From: Actinomadura_C alba
GTDB taxonomy: Bacteria; Actinomycetota; Actinomycetes; Streptosporangiales; Streptosporangiaceae
Length of the DNA stretch: 64,000 bases
NCBI RefSeq assembly: GCF_039530285.1
Contig: NZ_BAAAOK010000011.1
Coordinates: 248,001-312,000 of the forward strand
Reading direction: 5' to 3'
Position 1 is the stretch's first letter. Every line of letters begins with the position of its first letter. The notes under the pieces were generated by a model. The model had not been told where the DNA came from and did not search any database. It saw only the letters and a list, made by a program, of their open reading frames with translations. Positions 22,676-31,825 of this stretch are shown one piece after another. The translations under genes and the position numbers were made by a program.

Positions 22676-23430
22676 AGCCGCACTCCCTCCCCGACGACCT
22701 CTGCCTCATTGTTCCGCATCTCGGCCTCCCCCGCGCTTGGTGTGACCGCGCCTGGCCGTGCCGCCCGCGACATCACGCGAGCGACGTTGACAAAGGATGA
22801 ACGGTGTTCGGCACAGGGCCCGTGAGCCGCCAGGGCGGCGGTGTGCTCGCGGGTGATGTAGCCCTTGTGCACGTTGAAACCGTAGGTGGGATAACGCTCG
22901 TGCAGCGCGACCATGAGCCGGTCTCTCGTGACCTTGGCGATCACCGAGGCGGCCGCCACACACGCCGCGACCTGATCGCCCTTGGGCACCGCCAGGGCGG
23001 GGACGCCGAGCCCGGGTACCGGGAAGCCGTCGCTGAGCACGTAGGCGGGCCGGGTCTCCAGCGCCGCGAGCGCCCGCCGCATCCCGGCGATGTTGCACCG
23101 GTGCAGCCCGATCCGGTCGATGTCGTCACAGGGGATGATCACTGCGCTCCACGCCCGGGCTCGCGCCACGATCTCGGCGTAGATCTCCTCCCTGCGGCGC
23201 GGCGTGAGCAGCTTTGAGTCGGTGAGCCCGTCGATCAGCCCGCGCCGGCCGGCGGGAAGGATCACGGCGCCCACCACGAGCGGACCGGCGCATGCCCCGC
23301 GCCCCGCCTCGTCGACACCGGCCACCGGGCTGAAGCCACCATGCTCCAGAGCGCGCTCGTACGCGTAAAGCCCCGCGTCCCTGCGGGGTGTGAACTTGAC
23401 GGGGCGTACGAGACGCCAGAGGTTCGTCAT
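22672..23430 (-). CDS. rnhB: Ribonuclease HII
   Basis: 252 residues. The catalytic signature is GVDEAGRGACAGPLVVGAVI with Asp-Glu-Asp-type metal ligands (DEAGRG, later SDGFPVPGL) and the KVTRDRLMVALHERYPTYGF and HKGYITREH motifs typical of type 2 RNase H. It removes RNA from hybrids and single ribonucleotides from DNA. ATG 23430 chosen as in homologues starting just before the F/R-rich leader; GTG at 23439 is possible. C-terminal 20 residues are a variable tail. Confidence 0.96.
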   Translation of the reverse strand: MTNLWRLVRPVKFTPRRDAGLYAYERALEHGGFSPVAGVDEAGRGACAGPLVVGAVILPAGRRGLIDGLTDSKLLTPRRREEIYAEIVARARAWSAVIIPCDDIDRIGLHRCNIAGMRRALAALETRPAYVLSDGFPVPGLGVPALAVPKGDQVAACVAAASVIAKVTRDRLMVALHERYPTYGFNVHKGYITREHTAALAAHGPCAEHRSSFVNVARVMSRAARPGAVTPSAGEAEMRNNEAEVVGEGVRL

Positions 23431-23510
23431 CGCCCGCACCCGACCCCATCGCCCTCGAAACTCACGTTTCGAGCGTACGACGTACCGAGGACAGAGCGGA
23501 CCGAAACCGG

Positions 23511-24518
23511 TCAGGCGGCGGCCTGGCGACGTCGGTGGCGGCGCCGGAGCCGACGGCCCACCCAGGTGAGCGGAACCGCGCCCACCAGCCCGGCCGCCAG
23601 CGGCGTGGCGGGCAGCGCGGCGTTGGCCACGGCCAGTGCGGGCTGCTCGAAGGTCTTGGGAATCGGCAGGACCCTCGCCCGGCCGATCGGCCACACGATG
23701 ACGAACGCGCGGCCGATCACCCTGCTCTCCGGGATCGAGCCGCCGCCCGCGTCGCCCGAGTGCTGACGAGAATCGTAGGAGACCTCGCGATGATCGCCCA
23801 TGACCCATAGCCGCCCCTCGGGCACGGTGAAGTCGAACTCCTTCTCCGAGGGCCTGTTCTGCTGCCCTGTGACCGGATCGGTGTAGAGGTAGCTCCGTTC
23901 GTCCACCGGCACGTCGTTGACCGTGACCCGGCCCTGCGCGTCACAGCACTTCACCCGGTCGCCCGCGACGCCCATGACCCGCTTGATGTAGTCCTTCTCG
24001 CCGGGCACGACGCCGAACGCGCGGCCCACGGCCGCGAACGCCTTCGACACCGGGTTGCTCGGCTGCTGCACCTGGACCTCGGGATCCCACGAGTCCAGGC
24101 CGTTGAAGACCACGACGTCACCGCGCTCGATGTCGCGCATGTGGTAAACGATCTTGCTGACCAGCACCCGGTCGCCGATCTGCAGCGTGTTCTGCATCGA
24201 CGCCGACGGGATGTAGAACGCCTGGACGGCGAACGCCTTGATGACGAGGGCGAGCACCAGAGCCACACCGACGAGGATGGGCAGCTCCTTCCAGAAGGAG
24301 CCCTGCTTCTTGCCGTCCTCGCCGGTACGCTTCCCGGCGCGCTTGCCCGCAGGCCGCTCGTCGCCGGACGCGGAGCCGTCGGGATCGGCGGCCTTGTTCT
24401 CGTCGGGCACCGTGCCCTCGGCCTCGGAACGCACGTCTCTCCGATCGTCCTGGGACGGCTCCGGGGCGGCGTCGGCGGGACTGCGCGCCGGGTCGCCCAC
24501 GCTCTGGTCGTCAGTCAT
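23511..24518 (-). CDS. lepB: Signal peptidase I
   Basis: 335 residues. A long charged cytoplasmic N-terminal region (about 70 residues, Asp/Glu/Lys-rich) precedes one membrane helix (ELPILVGVALVLALVIKAFA). Catalytic Ser is in IPSASMQNTL and catalytic Lys in DYIKRVMGVAGDRV; the GDHREVSYDSR box E motif follows. A C-terminal hydrophobic stretch may be a second membrane anchor. Only one lepB copy lies between rplS and rnhB, whereas Streptomyces has four here. ATG 24518 preferred to TTG 24521. Confidence 0.96.
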   Translation of the reverse strand: MTDDQSVGDPARSPADAAPEPSQDDRRDVRSEAEGTVPDENKAADPDGSASGDERPAGKRAGKRTGEDGKKQGSFWKELPILVGVALVLALVIKAFAVQAFYIPSASMQNTLQIGDRVLVSKIVYHMRDIERGDVVVFNGLDSWDPEVQVQQPSNPVSKAFAAVGRAFGVVPGEKDYIKRVMGVAGDRVKCCDAQGRVTVNDVPVDERSYLYTDPVTGQQNRPSEKEFDFTVPEGRLWVMGDHREVSYDSRQHSGDAGGGSIPESRVIGRAFVIVWPIGRARVLPIPKTFEQPALAVANAALPATPLAAGLVGAVPLTWVGRRLRRRHRRRQAAA

Positions 24519-24662
24519 CAAGTCGAGCCTATAGGCGACCAGCGGTCACGGCGCCTTGCGGCGGCGTGTCGTTCACAAAGCGATCACAACCCCAAGCGAT
24601 CACTACCCGGCCGATCCGCCGGGAACGGCCTGAGCGAATTCGCCGGGCGGCGCCACCCAACA

Positions 24663-24695
24663 CTGCCCCGGCGCGTTCTGAACGCACCGGGGCAG
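24663..24695 (-). terminator. Terminator after rplS
   Basis: Near-perfect 15-bp stem (CTGCCCCGG.GCGTT / AACGC.CCGGGGCAG, one mismatch) with a 3-nt loop, 42 bases beyond the rplS stop on the minus strand. It separates rplS from lepB, whose start is about 145 bases further. Confidence 0.8.
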
Positions 24696-24737
24696 CGGAC
24701 GTGGGAGACGGGAGCGCGGTCGCGCGCCCACCGCGGC

Positions 24738-25088
24738 TCAGTTGTCGCGCTTCTCCTTGATGCGCGCCGCCTTGCCGCGCAGGTTGCGCAGGTAGTAGAG
24801 CTTGGCCCGCCGGACGTCACCACGGGTGACGATCTCGATCTTGTCGATCGACGGGCTGTTAAGCGGGAAGGTGCGCTCCACGCCGACGCTGTAGCTGATC
24901 TTGCGGACCGTGAAGGTCTCACGGGCGCCGCCGCCCTGACGCCGGATCACCACGCCCTGAAAGACCTGGATCCGGCTCCGGTTGCCCTCGGTGACGCGAA
25001 CGTGCACCTTCAGCGTGTCGCCCGGGCGGAACGCCGGGACGTCGGCACGCATCGCGGCCTTCTCGATCTCCTGGATCAGGGTGTGCAT
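24738..25088 (-). CDS. rplS: 50S ribosomal protein L19
   Basis: 116 residues, family length. Contains FRPGDTLKVHVRVTEGNRSR, FQGVVIRRQGGG and YYLRNLRGKAARIKE, all hallmark L19 segments. It sits at the 30S-50S interface. ATG 25088 begins MHTLIQEIEKAAMR as in homologues; upstream in-frame codons lack support. AGAGGAA precedes the start by about ten bases. A terminator follows. Confidence 0.98.
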   Translation of the reverse strand: MHTLIQEIEKAAMRADVPAFRPGDTLKVHVRVTEGNRSRIQVFQGVVIRRQGGGARETFTVRKISYSVGVERTFPLNSPSIDKIEIVTRGDVRRAKLYYLRNLRGKAARIKEKRDN

Positions 25089-25207
25089 GACTGCGGTTCC
25101 TCTGCGGTTCCTCACGGCCAAACGCGCCAGGATGACGGCAGCGCCGACCGCGCGAGTGGGGACATCTGGGAAGTCGTGACGTGCTCGGCATCGAGCCGAG
25201 CGACGCC

Positions 25208-25996
25208 CTAGCCTACCGTAGGTTCGCCGTCCACCGGAAAACCGGCCGAATCGAGTACCCTCCGGTCGTCCGCGTCGAGCGTGTCGGGATCTATCTTCGC
25301 CGCCAGTTCCGGCCGGTGAACGACCGTACGGCGGAGCGCCTGATCACGCCGCCAGCGCGCGATCGCGCCATGGTCGCCGGACAGCAGGACCTCGGGTACC
25401 GCCCGGTCGCGCCAGACCGGGGGCTTGGTGTAGACGGGGCCCTCGACCAGGGTCTCCATGGCACCGGGGGCGAAGGAGTCGTCGGTGACCGAGTCGGCGT
25501 TGCCGAGCACGCCCGGCAGCAGCCGGCTGACCGCCTCGACGATCACGAGAACGGCGACCTCTCCGCCGGCGAGGACGTAGTCGCCGATGCCGACCTCGTC
25601 GACCGGCATCCGCTGACGGGCCTCCTCGACGACCCGGGAGTCGATCCCCTCATACCGTCCGCAGGCGAACACCAGCCATGGCTCGGCTGCGAAGGCCACC
25701 GCCTGGGCCTGGGTGAAGGGGCGGCCGCTGGGCGTGGGCACCACCAGCCGGGGCACGGCGGGCGTGCCGGGCGGGACGATCGCGTCGAGGGCCTCGCCCC
25801 ACGGCTCGGGCTTCATGACCATGCCGGGTCCGCCGCCGTACGGGGTGTCGTCGACGGTGCGGTGCCGATCGTGCGTCCAGTCCCGCAGGTCGTGCACGCG
25901 GACGTCCACGACGCCGCGCCGCCGCGCCTTGCCGAGCAGCGAGACGTCCAGCGGGGCGAAGTACTCCGGGAAGATCGAGACAATGTCGATGCGCAT
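25208..25996 (-). CDS. trmD: tRNA (guanine37-N1)-methyltransferase
   Basis: 262 residues. SPOUT-family motifs: MRIDIVSIFPEYFAPLDVSL at the start, DDTPYGGGPGMVMKPEPW, the knot region FACGRYEGIDSRVVEEARQ and EVGIGDYVLAGGE. It methylates G37 of tRNAs to hold reading frame. Lies in the order rpsP-KH-rimM-trmD-rplS, the standard actinobacterial arrangement, with ten bases between rimM and trmD. Confidence 0.98.
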   Translation of the reverse strand: MRIDIVSIFPEYFAPLDVSLLGKARRRGVVDVRVHDLRDWTHDRHRTVDDTPYGGGPGMVMKPEPWGEALDAIVPPGTPAVPRLVVPTPSGRPFTQAQAVAFAAEPWLVFACGRYEGIDSRVVEEARQRMPVDEVGIGDYVLAGGEVAVLVIVEAVSRLLPGVLGNADSVTDDSFAPGAMETLVEGPVYTKPPVWRDRAVPEVLLSGDHGAIARWRRDQALRRTVVHRPELAAKIDPDTLDADDRRVLDSAGFPVDGEPTVG

Positions 25997-26006
25997 CGCG
26001 CGAACC

Positions 26007-26516
26007 CTAATCCTCGATGAGGCCGGGCGGCGGGTCGATGACGAGCCGGCCGGCGGCCACGTCGACCTCGGGAACGAGCGCGGCGACGAAGGGCACGAAC
26101 GCCTCGCCGCCTTCCGGCCGGCCGATGACGAGCAGGTCCTGGCCACCGTGCCGCACCTCGGTGACGGTGCCGATCTCGGCCCCGCCCACCGTGACGACGT
26201 CCAACCCGAGCAGTTCCTGATCATGGAACTCGTCGGGGTCGTCGCTCGGCGGGATGTCTGCGTAGTCGACGACGAGCCAGGTGCCTCGCAGCTCTTCGGC
26301 CTCATCGCGGCCGTCGACTCCGGCGAACTGCAGGAGCAGCCGGCCCGAATGCCACCGGGCCCTCTCGATGGTGAGGGGGCCCGACTGCTCGGGTTCCGTG
26401 GCGAGCACCGCTCCGGGTGCGAACCTGGAGTCGGGGTCGTCGGTGCGAACCTCGACGGTTACCTCGCCACGGATCCCGTGCGGCCGTCCTATGCGGCCCA
26501 CAACCAGCGTCTTCAT
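26007..26516 (-). CDS. rimM: 16S rRNA processing protein RimM
   Basis: 169 residues. N-terminal VVGRIGRPHGIRGEVTVEVR and a middle LRGTWLVV match the RimM barrel; a PRC barrel follows (ELLGLDVVTVGGAEIGTVTE, then GGEAFVPFVAALVPEVDV). It assists assembly of the 30S head near S19. Start ATG 26516; 14 bases after the KH-domain gene. Confidence 0.97.
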   Translation of the reverse strand: MKTLVVGRIGRPHGIRGEVTVEVRTDDPDSRFAPGAVLATEPEQSGPLTIERARWHSGRLLLQFAGVDGRDEAEELRGTWLVVDYADIPPSDDPDEFHDQELLGLDVVTVGGAEIGTVTEVRHGGQDLLVIGRPEGGEAFVPFVAALVPEVDVAAGRLVIDPPPGLIED

Positions 26517-26529
26517 CAGAATGCGCCGG

Positions 26530-26772
26530 TCAGCGGACCTCGTTGACGTCGAGCAGATCCACGCGCACGTAACGGTCGCCGGAAAGAGCGCCCATCACCG
26601 TGCGGAGGGCCTTGGCGGTACGCCCGCTTCGGCCGATGACCTTACCGAGGTCCTCGGGGTGCACTCGCACCTCGAGCACCCGGCCACCCTTGATCCGGCG
26701 CGCCTGAACCCGGACGTCGTCCGGATGTTCGACGATGCCCCGGACCAGGTGCTCGAGCGCGTCTTCGAGCAC
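26530..26772 (-). CDS. khpA: KH-domain RNA-binding protein
   Basis: 80 residues, the typical KhpA length. The KH motif is LGKVIGRSGRTAKALRTVMG (GxxG loop within). Actinobacterial copies lie between rpsP and rimM, as here. KhpA with KhpB/EloR binds RNAs and affects cell growth in Firmicutes; here the partner is elsewhere. GTG start 26772 follows the rpsP stop by one base. Confidence 0.96.
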   Translation of the reverse strand: MLEDALEHLVRGIVEHPDDVRVQARRIKGGRVLEVRVHPEDLGKVIGRSGRTAKALRTVMGALSGDRYVRVDLLDVNEVR

Positions 26773-26773
26773 C

Positions 26774-27283
26774 TTAGGCCTCGCTCTTGGCTTCGGTGGT
26801 CTCCTCGGCCTTCGCCTCGGTTTCGGGCTTGGCCTCGGTCTTCGCCTCGGTCTTCGCTTCGGGCTTGGCCTTCTTGGCCTCGGCCTTCTTGGGCTCGGCC
26901 TTCTTCTTCGACTTCGGCGTCGTCGCGGCGCCGCCGTCCTTCAAGGTCTCCTTGACGGCGGCGTCGAAGACGGCCTTCCGGTCCACCTTGGGCTCGGCCG
27001 TCTTGAGCCGGCCCTCGGCTCCCGGCAGGCCCTTGAACTTCTGCCAGTCGCCGGTGACCTTCAGGATGCTGAGAACCGGCTCGGTCGGCTGCGCGCCGAC
27101 GCCGAGCCAGTACTGTGCCCGCTCGGAGTCCACCTCGATGAGAGAGGGATTCTCCTTCGGGTTATACCGGCCGATCTCTTCGATCGCACGCCCGTCACGC
27201 TTGGTGCGGGCATCGGCAATGATGATCCGGTACTGCGGGTTCCGGATCTTCCCCAGACGCTTGAGCTTGATCTTGACTGCCAC
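26774..27283 (-). CDS. rpsP: 30S ribosomal protein S16
   Basis: 169 residues when started at GTG 27283 (AVKIKLKRLGKIRNPQYR), the family start; an in-frame ATG at 27310 would add nine residues but has no ribosome binding site, whereas GGAG lies 12 bases before the GTG. The first 85 residues are the S16 fold (RDGRAIEEIGRYNPKENPS). A long Lys/Ala/Glu-rich C-terminal tail (from about residue 120) is common in actinobacteria. It heads the rpsP-khpA-rimM-trmD operon. Confidence 0.97.
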   Translation of the reverse strand: MAVKIKLKRLGKIRNPQYRIIIADARTKRDGRAIEEIGRYNPKENPSLIEVDSERAQYWLGVGAQPTEPVLSILKVTGDWQKFKGLPGAEGRLKTAEPKVDRKAVFDAAVKETLKDGGAATTPKSKKKAEPKKAEAKKAKPEAKTEAKTEAKPETEAKAEETTEAKSEA

Positions 27284-27497
27284 GGGTGTGGTGTTCTCCA
27301 GATTCGACATGGATGAGCGAAGCGCGCCAGGTGGGGACCGGCACGAGCCGCTCGGATGGACTCCGGCGCGACAGGGGTGAGAGGGCTCCTGACGCTCCGG
27401 GTTTCCAGCCTGTCATTGTGCCAGACGATTAGCGCCGAGTAGTAATTCGGCGCCGCGAACACGCGAGAAATGCCGTATTACTTACGCGATCGCGGGG

Positions 27498-29048
27498 CTA
27501 TCTCTTCTTGCGGGGCTGCAGATCGCCGAGATCGGGCATCTGGAAGCCGGGGGGCAGCTGGCCGGGCAGCCCGCCCGGGAGCCCGCCGAGGGCGGGCGGC
27601 AGAGCCTGCGGCGCCTCGCGCTCACCGTTCTGCTGCGCGGCGGCCGCGCGCTTGCGCGGGTCACCGCTGCGCGGCTGCTTCTTCTTGCCCTTCTTGCCCT
27701 TGGCCGCGCCCTTGCGCCGCGTTCCCGGCACTCCGGGGATCCCCATGCCGCCGGCCATCTGGCGCATCATCTTCTGGGCGTCGAAGAAGCGGGTGACCAG
27801 GCTGCTGACCTCGCCGACGCTGACCCCGGAGCCACCCGCGATGCGCGCCCGCCGCGAGCCATTGATGATCTTCGGGTTGTCGCGTTCGCCCGGGGTCATG
27901 GAGCGGATGATGGCCGCGACCCGGTCGAGGTCCTTGTCGTCGATCTGGTCGATCTGCTGCCGCATCTGCCCCATGCCGGGCAGCATGCCGAGCAGATTGC
28001 CGATCGGGCCGAGCTTACGGATCATCATCATCTGCTCGAGGAAGTCATCGAGCGTGAAGTTCTCACCCGAGGCGAACTTCGTGGTCATCTTGGCGGCCTG
28101 GTCGGCGTCGAACGCCTTCTCGGCCTGCTCGATCAGGGTGAGGACGTCGCCCATGTCGAGGATCCGGCCGGCCATCCGGTCGGGGTGGAAGACATCGAAG
28201 TCCTCGAGCTTCTCACCGGTCGAGGCGAACATGATCGGCCGGCCGGTGATGTGGCGCACCGACAGCGCCGCGCCACCGCGCGCGTCGCCGTCGAGCTTGG
28301 TGAGGACGACCCCGTCGAATCCGACCCCGTCGAGGAAGGCCTGGGCGGTCGTGACCGCGTCCTGGCCGATCATGGCGTCGACCACGAAGAGGATCTCGTC
28401 CGGCCGGACCGCGTCGCGGATGTCGGCCGCCTGCCCCATCATCTCGGCGTCGATGCCGAGCCGGCCGGCGGTGTCGATCAGCACGATGTCGTGCTGGGCG
28501 TGCCGGGCATGGTCGATGGAGCGCCGGGCCACCTGCACCGGATCGCCGACGCCGTTGCCGGGCTCGGGCGCGAAGACGGCGACGCCGGCACGCTCGCCGA
28601 GCACCTGGATCTGCTGCACCGCGTTGGGGCGCTGCAGGTCGGCGGCGACGAGCAGCGGCGCGTGGCCCTCCGCCTTGAGCCAGCGGGCGAGCTTGCCCGC
28701 GAGGGTGGTCTTACCGGCACCCTGCAGACCCGCGAGCATGATCACCGTGGGCGCGGTCTTGGCGAACCGGATCCGCCGGGTCTCGCCGCCGAGGATCTCG
28801 ATGAGCTCCTCGTTGACGATCTTCACGACCTGCTGCGCGGGGTTCAGCGCCTGGGCGACCTCGGCGCCGGTTGCCCGCTCCTTGATCCGCGCGATGAAGT
28901 CCTTGACGACGGGCAGCGCGACGTCGGCCTCGAGCAGCGCGACGCGGATCTCGCGCGCCGTCGCGTTGATGTCGGCCTCGGTCAGCTTGCCCTTGCTGCG
29001 CAGCGACGTGAAGACCGACGTCAAGCGGTCTGAAAGCGTCTCGAACAC
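27498..29048 (-). CDS. ffh: Signal recognition particle protein Ffh
   Basis: 516 residues. N domain (LSDRLTSVFTSLRSKGKLTE), GTPase G domain with AGLQGAGKTT at about 106-115, DTAGRLGIDAEMM and TKLDGDARGGAALS, then the Met-rich M domain (about 310-440: FTLDDFLEQMMMIRKLGP). A Lys/Gln/Gly-rich tail ends the protein. It binds signal sequences with 4.5S RNA and docks on FtsY, encoded 5 kb upstream. GTG start 29048. Confidence 0.98.
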   Translation of the reverse strand: MFETLSDRLTSVFTSLRSKGKLTEADINATAREIRVALLEADVALPVVKDFIARIKERATGAEVAQALNPAQQVVKIVNEELIEILGGETRRIRFAKTAPTVIMLAGLQGAGKTTLAGKLARWLKAEGHAPLLVAADLQRPNAVQQIQVLGERAGVAVFAPEPGNGVGDPVQVARRSIDHARHAQHDIVLIDTAGRLGIDAEMMGQAADIRDAVRPDEILFVVDAMIGQDAVTTAQAFLDGVGFDGVVLTKLDGDARGGAALSVRHITGRPIMFASTGEKLEDFDVFHPDRMAGRILDMGDVLTLIEQAEKAFDADQAAKMTTKFASGENFTLDDFLEQMMMIRKLGPIGNLLGMLPGMGQMRQQIDQIDDKDLDRVAAIIRSMTPGERDNPKIINGSRRARIAGGSGVSVGEVSSLVTRFFDAQKMMRQMAGGMGIPGVPGTRRKGAAKGKKGKKKQPRSGDPRKRAAAAQQNGEREAPQALPPALGGLPGGLPGQLPPGFQMPDLGDLQPRKKR

Positions 29049-29177
29049 GTGTCTCGACCAGTCCTCAGGAGCTTCGGGGATCGACCCCCAAGGTTATCCG
29101 GTTCACGCGGTTCCCGGTCGCGCCGAGACGGACGAATACGGGGATCACCCCGCCGCGACACGCCTCCGAGGGGCTCC

Positions 29178-29195
29178 GGCCCTGGTCACAGGGCC
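29178..29195 (-). terminator. Short hairpin after glnD
   Basis: 7-bp stem GGCCCTG / CAGGGCC with a 4-nt loop, 29 bases beyond the glnD stop codon on the minus strand and before ffh. Short and without a T-run, so only a moderate terminator candidate. Confidence 0.45.
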
Positions 29196-29223
29196 GCCTG
29201 GCCGCCGGTCGGGCCGGCGCGGA

Positions 29224-31659
29224 TCAGCGCAGGACCTTGAGGATCCGCTGGCGTACGGCGTCGAGGGCGGCGGTGTCGGAGATCGGGGCACCGTCCTCTC
29301 CCACGACGTAGAAAACGTCGACGGCGTTGGCGCCGAGCGTGTCCACCTGAGCGGCGCGGACCTGCAGGCCGCACGCACCGATGGCCCGCCCGATCCGCCA
29401 CAGCAGTCCGGGCCGGTCGTGCGCCCGCACCTCGATGACGGTGGCCGTGTTCGAGGCGTCGTCGAGGATCGTGACCCGTGGTGGCGGCACCACGGCGCCC
29501 GGCCGTACCCGCGCCGCGCCGGCGCGGCGCTCCAGCCGGGCCGCGACGTCCAGGCGGTCGGCCAGGGCCCGCCGCAGGTCGGCCTCCAGCAGGGCCGGAT
29601 CCGGCGGTGTGCCGTACTCCGGGACCGCAGTGAACTCGATCATGGCTGTGGGGCCGTCGCCGCCCTGGGCGGGCAGCACGCCACGGGCCGTACGGACGAC
29701 GAGCCGGTGCAGAGCGAGCACCCCCGCCGCACGCCACAGCAGCCCCGGCCGGTCGGGAGCCACCACCGTGATCCTCGTGCCCACGACTCGCACGGCGCCT
29801 CCGCCGTGCCTGGCCAGGGCGAGCTGCGCGGGGCTGGGTTCGGGTGCCCGTGGCACCGCCCGGCCCGACAGCGCCGCGGTCACCCGGCGGACCAGTTCGT
29901 CGACGAGGCCGGCCTTCCACGCGCCCCACGCGGCGGGACCGGTCGCCAGGCCGTCCGCGAGCGACAGCGCGGCCAGCAGTTCGAGCACCTCGTGACCGCC
30001 CACGGCGTCGGCCACCGCCCTGATGGTGACCGGATCGTCGAGATCGCGCCGGGTGGCCGTGTCGGGCAGCAGCAGATGGTGGCGGACCATCGCCTCCAGC
30101 ACGCCGACGTCGCGCTCGCCGAAGCCCATCCGCGCGCCCATATCGCGGGCCACCACGGCCCCGCCGCGGGAGTGGTCGCCGGGCCAGCCCTTGCCGATGT
30201 CGTGCAGCAGCGCGCCGACCAGCAACAGGTCGGGACGGGCGACCTCGCGCGTGAGGGCCGCGGCTCCGGTGGCGGCCTCGACCAGATGCCGGTCGACGGT
30301 GAAGCGGTGCACGGGATTGCGCTGCGGACGGTTGCGCACCCGCTCCCAGTCGGGCAGCAGCCTGGTGATCAGCCCGGCCTGGTCCAGCGCCTCCCACACG
30401 GGGATCGCAGGGGGGCCGGCACCGAGGAGCGCGACGAGGGCGTCACGGGCCTCGGCGGGCCACGGCACGGGCATGGGCGGCACGTCCTCGGCCATCCGGT
30501 TCACGGTGGCGGGCGCCAGCGGGAGGCCGGCCTGTGCCGCGCCGGCCGCGATGCGCAGCACGAGCGCGGGGTCGGTCAGATCGGCACCGCGGGCGAGGAC
30601 GGCCTCGCCGTCGTGCTCGACCACGCCGTCGGCGAGCGGACGCCGCTCGGGGCGGCCCCGCCCCCGGTTGCGGCCGCGGGCGGCGCAGAACCGGTCGACG
30701 TGCCGCCACACGTGGTCGCCCGCGTAGGTGACGGTGCGCGCCGCCTCGGCGGTGGTACGGAGCAGCATGTCGGCGTCGAGGAGGCCGACCGCCCGCGCCA
30801 CCGCCTCTTGCTCCTGGAGGACGAGCCGGTCGGCCGCCCGGCCGGTGAGCTCGTGCAGGGCATGCCGTACGTCCAGCAGCAGGCGGTAGGCCGCGCGGAC
30901 GCGCTCGTCCGGTGCCGGCGCCACCCACGAGGCCGCCACCGCCTGCATCACGTGGACGTCCCGCAGCCCGCCGCGCGCCTCCTTGAGATCGGGTTCGAGC
31001 AGGAACGCCAGTTCGCCCTGGGTCTCCCAGCGCTCACGGGTCATCGCGGACAGCTCGCCGAGCCGCCGCCGCGCGTCGGCCCTCCAGTCCGCGAGCACGG
31101 CCGCGCGGAGTTCGTCGACGAGGGACTGCTCGCCCGCGATGCGGCGGGCGGACATGAGCCCGAGCGCGGCCTTGAGATCGTCCCTGGCCACGGTTCGCGC
31201 CTCGTGCACCGTGCGCACGGAATGATCGAGCCGGAGCCCGGAGTCCCAGACCGGGTACCAGATCCGGTCTGCGACCTCGGCCACGTGACGTGCCCAGGCC
31301 GCGTCGAGGACGTCCAGGCCACTCGGGCCACCCGCGTCGGGCCGGTCCGCCGGGCCGGTCAGGTGCGCGCGGTCTCGGTCCCCGAGACCGTCGCCGGGTG
31401 CCTTGGACCTTCCCCGGTGCAGCAGGACCAGATCGAGGTCACCGCCGGGAGTCAGATCACGGCGGCCGTGGCTGCCGACCGCGACCAGGGCGACGTGCGG
31501 TTCGGGGCCGAGCAGACCGGTGAGCCACCGATCGAGCTCGTCCGCCCGGGTGGCCCGCGCGTCCGCGTGGGCCTTCCTGGCGGCGAGCGTGCCGGACCGC
31601 GGCAGGTCCGGTGACCTCAGCATCTGCTCAGGGCCGGGCGCGACCGCCTCGTGTCTCAT
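29224..31659 (-). CDS. glnD: Bifunctional [protein-PII] uridylyl/adenylyltransferase GlnD
   Basis: 811 residues, near family length. Nucleotidyltransferase motif ALVAVGSHGRRDLTPGGDLD with DL following (metal Asp pair) near residue 60-77; a helical linker; HD phosphohydrolase domain around 495-620 (VGALLHDIGKGWPGDHSRGG); two C-terminal ACT domains (ITVVAPDRPGLLW and VIEVRAHDRPGLLWRIGRAI). In actinomycetes GlnD usually adenylylates GlnK on Tyr51. It lies behind glnB/K but after a strong hairpin (31742-31782), so its transcription may be partly separate. Confidence 0.95.
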   Translation of the reverse strand: MRHEAVAPGPEQMLRSPDLPRSGTLAARKAHADARATRADELDRWLTGLLGPEPHVALVAVGSHGRRDLTPGGDLDLVLLHRGRSKAPGDGLGDRDRAHLTGPADRPDAGGPSGLDVLDAAWARHVAEVADRIWYPVWDSGLRLDHSVRTVHEARTVARDDLKAALGLMSARRIAGEQSLVDELRAAVLADWRADARRRLGELSAMTRERWETQGELAFLLEPDLKEARGGLRDVHVMQAVAASWVAPAPDERVRAAYRLLLDVRHALHELTGRAADRLVLQEQEAVARAVGLLDADMLLRTTAEAARTVTYAGDHVWRHVDRFCAARGRNRGRGRPERRPLADGVVEHDGEAVLARGADLTDPALVLRIAAGAAQAGLPLAPATVNRMAEDVPPMPVPWPAEARDALVALLGAGPPAIPVWEALDQAGLITRLLPDWERVRNRPQRNPVHRFTVDRHLVEAATGAAALTREVARPDLLLVGALLHDIGKGWPGDHSRGGAVVARDMGARMGFGERDVGVLEAMVRHHLLLPDTATRRDLDDPVTIRAVADAVGGHEVLELLAALSLADGLATGPAAWGAWKAGLVDELVRRVTAALSGRAVPRAPEPSPAQLALARHGGGAVRVVGTRITVVAPDRPGLLWRAAGVLALHRLVVRTARGVLPAQGGDGPTAMIEFTAVPEYGTPPDPALLEADLRRALADRLDVAARLERRAGAARVRPGAVVPPPRVTILDDASNTATVIEVRAHDRPGLLWRIGRAIGACGLQVRAAQVDTLGANAVDVFYVVGEDGAPISDTAALDAVRQRILKVLR

Positions 31660-31741
31660 CGGCTCCCCCTCGGGGTGCGCCGCGGCCGGGCCGGACGCGC
31701 TTGCCGCGCGGATGTCGCCGCGCGCCCACCCCGATGCGGAC

Positions 31742-31782
31742 GGGGGCGCTCCCGACCGGGTCGTACGGTCGGGAGCGCCCCG
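31742..31782 (-). terminator. Strong hairpin between glnB/K and glnD
   Basis: A perfect inverted repeat of 15-16 bp (31743-31757/58 with 31766/67-31781), loop of 7-9 nt, in the 165-base gap between the PII gene and glnD. No T-run. It can act as a terminator or attenuator that reduces glnD relative to amt-PII expression. Confidence 0.7.
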
Positions 31783-31825
31783 CTCATGTCACCCATACGG
31801 CGATCTCCCCCGAGCACGCCGTTCC

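Noticed and set aside
27508..31614. Very long open frame on the plus strand opposite ffh and glnD
   Set aside because: Antisense to two fully recognisable genes; no ribosome binding site or domain. Long antisense frames are expected at this GC content.
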